Below, piece by piece: positions 7,410-11,132 of a stretch of DNA of 11,132 nucleotides. Source of the stretch: an uncultured Pelosinus sp. GTDB taxonomy: Bacteria > Bacillota > Negativicutes > UMGS1260. Each line of letters opens with the position of its first letter. Position 1 is the stretch's first letter. The notes under the pieces are model-generated. The model was not told where the DNA came from. It was given only the letters and a program-made list of their open reading frames with translations, and ran no database searches. The position numbers and the translations under genes are program-made. The DNA is taken from the NCBI GenBank assembly GCA_900550105.1, contig URQW01000083.1:1-11132 (forward strand). Reading direction: 5' to 3'.

Positions 7410-7997
7410 ATGGTTAAGCAATTTGCGAACGCTTTGTTGCTGCTGATTGTGCTTACACTTATTACGGGAGTTGGCTATCCCTTGCTGATTACCGGGGTTG
7501 CACAGGCTTTATTTCCCACGCAAGCCAATGGTTCTTTCCTTGCTAAAGAGGGTAAGCTGATCGGATCTTCTTTAATTGGTCAAAATTTTACTAAGCCCGA
7601 ATATTTTCACGGTCGGCCATCGGCCGCCGGGGATGATGGCTATGATGCCGCCAATTCGTCGGCAAGCAATTTAGGGCCTACTAGTGAAAAATTAATCAAA
7701 GGAATTGCTGTAAAAGCCGCTGATTTTAGAACAGAGAATCACTTGGCGGACGATGTGAAAATTCCGGCTGATGCGGTTATGGCATCGGCAAGCGGTCTTG
7801 ATCCTGATATCTCAATAGAAAACGCTTATTTGCAGGCAGCGCGTATTGCCGCGGCAAGAGGAATTTCCGAAGATACGGTGAAAAGTATTATAAATAAACA
7901 AATTGAAGCGCCTCATCTTGGCGGATTTAAAGTCAACAAGGTGAATGTATTGAATTTAAATGTAGCGCTTGACGGAGTCTCGTCAAACTATCCATAA
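7410..7997 (+). CDS. kdpC: KdpC, accessory subunit of the Kdp potassium pump
   Basis: A 195-residue protein (E. coli 190) with one N-terminal transmembrane helix (about 7-32) and an external soluble domain. Conserved KdpC signatures are GSSLIGQNF (52-60), YFHGRPSAAG (65-74), NSSASNLGPTS (82-92), SGLDPDIS (128-135), and the C-terminal VNVLNLNVAL (178-187). KdpC binds next to KdpA in the KdpFABC complex and is needed for assembly and high-affinity K+ capture; its precise part in the cycle is less settled than that of KdpA and KdpB. ATG 7410 follows AAGGAGG at 7395-7401, 21 bp after the kdpB stop. The protein is full length and looks intact. A hairpin follows in the 90-bp gap before kdpD. Confidence 0.97.
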   Translation: MVKQFANALLLLIVLTLITGVGYPLLITGVAQALFPTQANGSFLAKEGKLIGSSLIGQNFTKPEYFHGRPSAAGDDGYDAANSSASNLGPTSEKLIKGIAVKAADFRTENHLADDVKIPADAVMASASGLDPDISIENAYLQAARIAAARGISEDTVKSIINKQIEAPHLGGFKVNKVNVLNLNVALDGVSSNYP

Positions 7998-8011
7998 TAA
8001 ACAGATGCTAG

Positions 8012-8038
8012 GCAGTTATCGGATTTTTCGGTAACTGC
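8012..8038 (+). terminator. Hairpin between kdpC and kdpD, possible weak terminator or processing site
   Basis: GCAGTTATCG (8012-8021) pairs with CGGTAACTGC (8029-8038) to make a 10-bp stem with one G-U wobble and a 7-nt loop (GATTTTT). The bases after the stem (TCTTCCTATATA) hold few consecutive T, so it is not a strong intrinsic terminator. It may reduce read-through from the pump genes into the regulators, or protect the 3' end of the kdpFABC message. Confidence 0.55.
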
Positions 8039-8075
8039 TCTTCCTATATACATAAAAATTTATTTATATAGGTGA

Positions 8076-8081
8076 GGGAGG
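8076..8081 (+). promoter_or_regulatory. kdpD ribosome binding site that fixes a GTG start
   Basis: GGGAGG at 8076-8081 lies 6 nt before GTG 8088. An in-frame TGA at 8073-8075 rules out any earlier start, and the next in-frame ATG falls after the Walker A motif, so GTG is the real start. Confidence 0.85.
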
Positions 8082-8087
8082 AATTTT

Positions 8088-10751
8088 GTGGGGAACCATT
8101 ATGATATACGGCGCGACCCCGAAGCGTTGTTAAAAAAAGCAAGTAAGGAAAAACGCGGCAAGCTTACTGTTTTCTTAGGGGCTGCTGCTGGGGTAGGTAA
8201 AACGTATGCGATGCTCGAAAGCGCTCAAGAACGGCTGCGTGAAGGGACTGATATCGTTATTGGCTGGATTGAAACCCATGGCCGCCAAGAAACGGAGGCC
8301 ATGCTTTCTGGCTTGCCGCGTCTTGAGCCGCAGTCAATAGAATATCGCGGTAAAATACTGCAAGAAATGAATCTTGATGCGATTTTACAGCGGAAGCCTG
8401 AGCTTGTTTTAGTCGATGAACTGGCTCATACAAATGTGCCTGGCTCGCGTCATGTACGCCGTTTTCAAGATGTCGAGGAATTGTTAGCTGCAGGCATTCA
8501 TGTTTATACGACACTAAATATTCAGCATATCGAAAGTTTAAATGATATTGTGGAACATATTACGGAAGTTAAAATCAGAGAGACTGTTCCTGATTCTATT
8601 TTAGAAAATGCTGATCAAGTTCAACTCATTGATATTCCGCCGGATGATTTGTTGAAGCGGCTCAAAGAAGGCAAGATTTATTTACCGGGACAGGCCGAAA
8701 GAGCGCTCCAAAATTTTTTTCGTCCCGGCAATATTAACGCTCTCCGGGAAATGGCGCTGCGGTTTACGGCGCATCGCGTCGATCAGCAGCTGAGTGAGTA
8801 TATGCAGGATCATGCGATCGAAGGCCCTTGGCCCGCAGGAGAAAAAGTGCTTGTCTGTGTCAGCGCCAGCCCTTTTTCGGCTCATTTAATCCGTGTGGCT
8901 AAACGCATGGCCGCAGCGATGAAATCAGATTGGTACGCGCTGCATATTGAGACAGCTCATAACCCGACACTAGGCGATCAAGATCGCGAGCGTTTGCGTC
9001 AAAACCTTCATTTGGCAGAAGAACTAGGCGGCAAAGTGATATCCGTATCGGGACGCGATATGGTGGAAACGATGCTTGCTTTCGCCCATCAGGAAAATAT
9101 TACTCATATTGTAATTGGCAAGCCTCTGAAAAATCGTTTTTGGGAATGGCTTCGCGGCGGCGCCGTTGTAGACCAGCTTATTCGGCAGAGTGCCGGCATT
9201 CAGATCCATGTGATTCAAGGCAAAAAATCGTTAGAGTATGTTCCCAAAGTGGAAACCTTGAAAAAGAAGCAAAGCTTTTCTTGGCGATACTATAGCGGCG
9301 GTATTCTCATGATGTTCATCAACACTGTATTTTGCTGGTTTATGCCGCAGCTCGATTTAGTGAATGTGGCGATGCTGTACTTGCTTCCTGTACTACTAAG
9401 CGCCGCTTGGTGGGGGCGAGGTCCATCGTATTGTACGGCGGCCTGTACGGTTGTGGTTTTTGATTTTTTGTTTGTGCCGCCTATTTTCAGTTTTAATGTT
9501 CTTGATATTCGCTATATCTGGACTTTTATTATTTTCCTTTGTGTTGCTTTTATTGCTGGCGGACAGACGGAAAAACTTCGTAATGAAGCGCGCTTTGCCG
9601 AGCAACAGGAACGGCGGATTCGCGTTCTTTATGAATTTAGTCGTGAAGTCGCTGCCTTAGTAGATTTAGAGACGATTATTCGCCGCCTGGCTGCGACCGC
9701 TGCTGAAGCCTTGGAGCGAGGCGTTATTGTATTTTTGCCCAATGCGAAAGGGCAGCTGGAAATTGTTTCACAGGCTGGGCTGAATGAAACCATAGAAAAT
9801 ATGTCCAGTGAAACAGGCGTGGCTCTGTGGGCCTTTGAGCATGGTCAATTGGCGGGAAGATCCACGGAAACGTTACCGTCAGCTACATTTCTGTATTTGC
9901 CCTTAAGGACACGCGGCCGCACTCTCGGCGTTCTAGGCATTCATGTGGTAGAAAAAAATATTACGCCAGAACAGAGGCGTTTGATCGACGCTTGGGGAGC
10001 TATGGCCGCTATCGCCATTGAACGGGTACAATTGGCAGCGGAAGAACAGAAAGCGGCGCTGCTAGCCGAGTCGGAACGCTTGAGCATGGCTTTATTAAAT
10101 TCTATTTCGCATGAGCTTAAAACTCCTTTAGCTACTATTCTCGGCTCAGTCTCAACGCTGCTTGATCGAACCATTTCTCTCTCCACTGAAATTCAAGAGG
10201 AATTACAAAATAATATTAAATCAGGCGCCATGCGGATGGAGCGAATTATTAACAATTTACTCGATACGGCTCGGTTGGAAAGCGGTACAATGAAAGTAAA
10301 AAAAGATTGGTGCGATATACAGGATATTATCGGCGCTGCTTTGCAAAGACTAGATGAAAATTTGCAAGAACGAGAGATTTTGATTCAGCTTGAACCTGAT
10401 ATTCCGCTATTTCGCGGTGATAGTGTGTTACTAGAACAAGTACTAGTTAATCTAGTGGATAATGCGAATAAATATTCACCGCTCAATGAGGCGATTGAAA
10501 TTGCCGCGACAGTAGATGATAAAAAATTGATGGTGTCTGTGGCTGATGGCGGCAAAGGAATTGCTACCGAAGATTTAGAACACGTCTTTGCGAAGTTTTA
10601 TCGCGGCAAGGCGCAAAAAAGTGTTGCTGGTACGGGACTTGGCCTTTCTATTTGCAAAGGCATTATCGAAGCCCATGGCGGCGAAATATGGGTTGTAAAT
10701 CGCTTAGATAAGGGAAGTCGCTTCGTCTTCACCTTGTCGCTGGAGGGATAA
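8088..10751 (+). CDS. kdpD: KdpD, potassium-responsive sensor histidine kinase
   Basis: An 887-residue protein (E. coli 894) with the full KdpD layout. The cytoplasmic KdpD domain (about 22-232) has a Walker A GAAAGVGKT (31-39) and a Walker B-like LVLVDELAHTN (106-116). A universal-stress-protein-like domain follows (about 252-377), then four closely spaced transmembrane helices (about 401-493), a GAF-like region (about 513-650) and the kinase core. The phosphorylated His675 lies in SHELKTP (674-680). The N box is NLVDNANKYS (788-797), with glycine boxes DGGKGI (820-825) and GTGLGLSI (848-855). KdpD senses low K+ or ionic stress and phosphorylates KdpE; in E. coli it also removes the phosphate. 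In the stress-protein-like domain SAS (259-261) is followed after 20 residues by WYALH, a partial match to the c-di-AMP motif of Staphylococcus aureus KdpD. The start is GTG 8088. kdpE begins one base after its stop. Confidence 0.98.
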   Translation: MGNHYDIRRDPEALLKKASKEKRGKLTVFLGAAAGVGKTYAMLESAQERLREGTDIVIGWIETHGRQETEAMLSGLPRLEPQSIEYRGKILQEMNLDAILQRKPELVLVDELAHTNVPGSRHVRRFQDVEELLAAGIHVYTTLNIQHIESLNDIVEHITEVKIRETVPDSILENADQVQLIDIPPDDLLKRLKEGKIYLPGQAERALQNFFRPGNINALREMALRFTAHRVDQQLSEYMQDHAIEGPWPAGEKVLVCVSASPFSAHLIRVAKRMAAAMKSDWYALHIETAHNPTLGDQDRERLRQNLHLAEELGGKVISVSGRDMVETMLAFAHQENITHIVIGKPLKNRFWEWLRGGAVVDQLIRQSAGIQIHVIQGKKSLEYVPKVETLKKKQSFSWRYYSGGILMMFINTVFCWFMPQLDLVNVAMLYLLPVLLSAAWWGRGPSYCTAACTVVVFDFLFVPPIFSFNVLDIRYIWTFIIFLCVAFIAGGQTEKLRNEARFAEQQERRIRVLYEFSREVAALVDLETIIRRLAATAAEALERGVIVFLPNAKGQLEIVSQAGLNETIENMSSETGVALWAFEHGQLAGRSTETLPSATFLYLPLRTRGRTLGVLGIHVVEKNITPEQRRLIDAWGAMAAIAIERVQLAAEEQKAALLAESERLSMALLNSISHELKTPLATILGSVSTLLDRTISLSTEIQEELQNNIKSGAMRMERIINNLLDTARLESGTMKVKKDWCDIQDIIGAALQRLDENLQEREILIQLEPDIPLFRGDSVLLEQVLVNLVDNANKYSPLNEAIEIAATVDDKKLMVSVADGGKGIATEDLEHVFAKFYRGKAQKSVAGTGLGLSICKGIIEAHGGEIWVVNRLDKGSRFVFTLSLEG
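10742..10747 (+). promoter_or_regulatory. kdpE ribosome binding site inside the end of kdpD
   Basis: GGAGGG at 10742-10747 spans the last codons of kdpD and sits 5 nt before the kdpE ATG at 10753. Only one base separates the kdpD stop from that ATG, so the two regulators are probably translated in a coupled way. Confidence 0.75.
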
Positions 10752-10752
10752 C

Positions 10753-11132
10753 ATGGGACAGCAGACGAAAGTGCTGATTGTAGATGATGAGATTCAGATC
10801 CGAAGATTAATTAAAGTTTCCTTAGAAGGTCACTCTTATAGTGTCGTAGAAGCGGCAAATGGGAAAAGTGGCATTGACCAGGTTTTAGCTCACAAACCTG
10901 ACTTGATTTTGCTGGATTTAGGTCTGCCTGATATGGATGGCAAGGCGGTGATCAAGACAATTCGGGAATGGTCAACAACTCCGATCATCATTTTATCGGC
11001 ACGCGACCAGGAAACAGAAAAAGTGGAAGCCCTTGATCTTGGGGCCAATGATTATTTGACGAAGCCTTTTGGCGTGGGCGAACTTATGGCCAGAATTCGT
11101 GTTTCCTTGCGGGCGAACTCTGGCTCAGTGAA
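10753..11132 (+). CDS. kdpE: KdpE, response regulator (3' end outside window)
   Basis: The frame from ATG 10753 runs open to the end of the window, giving 126 residues. These form a complete receiver domain: acidic pocket Asp11-Asp12 in LIVDDE, phospho-acceptor Asp55 in LILLDLGLPD, conserved Ser82 in IIILSAR, and Lys104 in YLTKPF. The sequence QIRRLIKVSLEGHSY and the DLGLPDMDG and GANDYLTKPFGVGELMARIR segments are typical of KdpE in the OmpR/PhoB class. The winged-helix DNA-binding domain should follow beyond position 11132, since the family is about 230 residues. KdpD phosphorylates the aspartate, and phospho-KdpE activates the kdpFABC promoter in studied bacteria. The name rests mainly on its position directly after kdpD, supported by receiver similarity. 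Confidence 0.95.
   Translation, partial: MGQQTKVLIVDDEIQIRRLIKVSLEGHSYSVVEAANGKSGIDQVLAHKPDLILLDLGLPDMDGKAVIKTIREWSTTPIIILSARDQETEKVEALDLGANDYLTKPFGVGELMARIRVSLRANSGSV

Noticed and set aside
9451..9660. Overlapping + strand frame of 69 codons, hydrophobic, within kdpD
   Set aside because: It is an out-of-frame reading of the KdpD transmembrane region; its hydrophobicity comes from T-rich codons, and it has no ribosome binding site of note.

Overview
The window reads as chromosomal DNA from a Firmicute of moderate GC. Almost every gene has a strong AGGAGG-type ribosome binding site, gaps are short, and all nine recognised genes lie on the + strand. The protein style (full-length four-TM KdpD, KdpF present, LytR-CpsA-Psr protein) would fit the Negativicutes (Sporomusa/Pelosinus type), but that placement is an impression, not a demonstrated assignment. 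No mobile element, CRISPR array, tRNA or rRNA was seen.

Left part (1-3424), four unrelated-looking housekeeping or accessory genes: the 3' end of a LysR-family regulator, an AEC-family (auxin efflux carrier/malate-permease type) transporter, a MgtC/SapB-family membrane protein, and a LytR-CpsA-Psr cell-envelope ligase. The last has a near-consensus sigma-A promoter (TTGCCA, 17 bp, TATAAT) and ends at a strong intrinsic terminator preceded by a second small hairpin.

Right part (3425-11132), a complete high-affinity potassium uptake locus in the order kdpF-kdpA-kdpB-kdpC-kdpD-kdpE. kdpE is cut by the window end inside or just after its receiver domain. KdpFABC is the ATP-driven K+ pump: KdpA is the channel-like K+ subunit, KdpB the P-type ATPase, KdpC the single-span accessory subunit and KdpF a 28-residue membrane peptide. 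KdpD/KdpE is the sensor kinase/response regulator pair that normally switches the pump on under K+ limitation. The 28-codon kdpF is easily missed; its last codons also carry the ribosome binding site for kdpA. A 10-bp hairpin lacking a good U-tract separates the pump genes from the regulatory genes and may set their relative expression.

I do not see an undescribed system here. The points most worth checking are a partly degenerate c-di-AMP motif in KdpD, the kdpC-kdpD hairpin, and the nested kdpF/kdpA translation signals.
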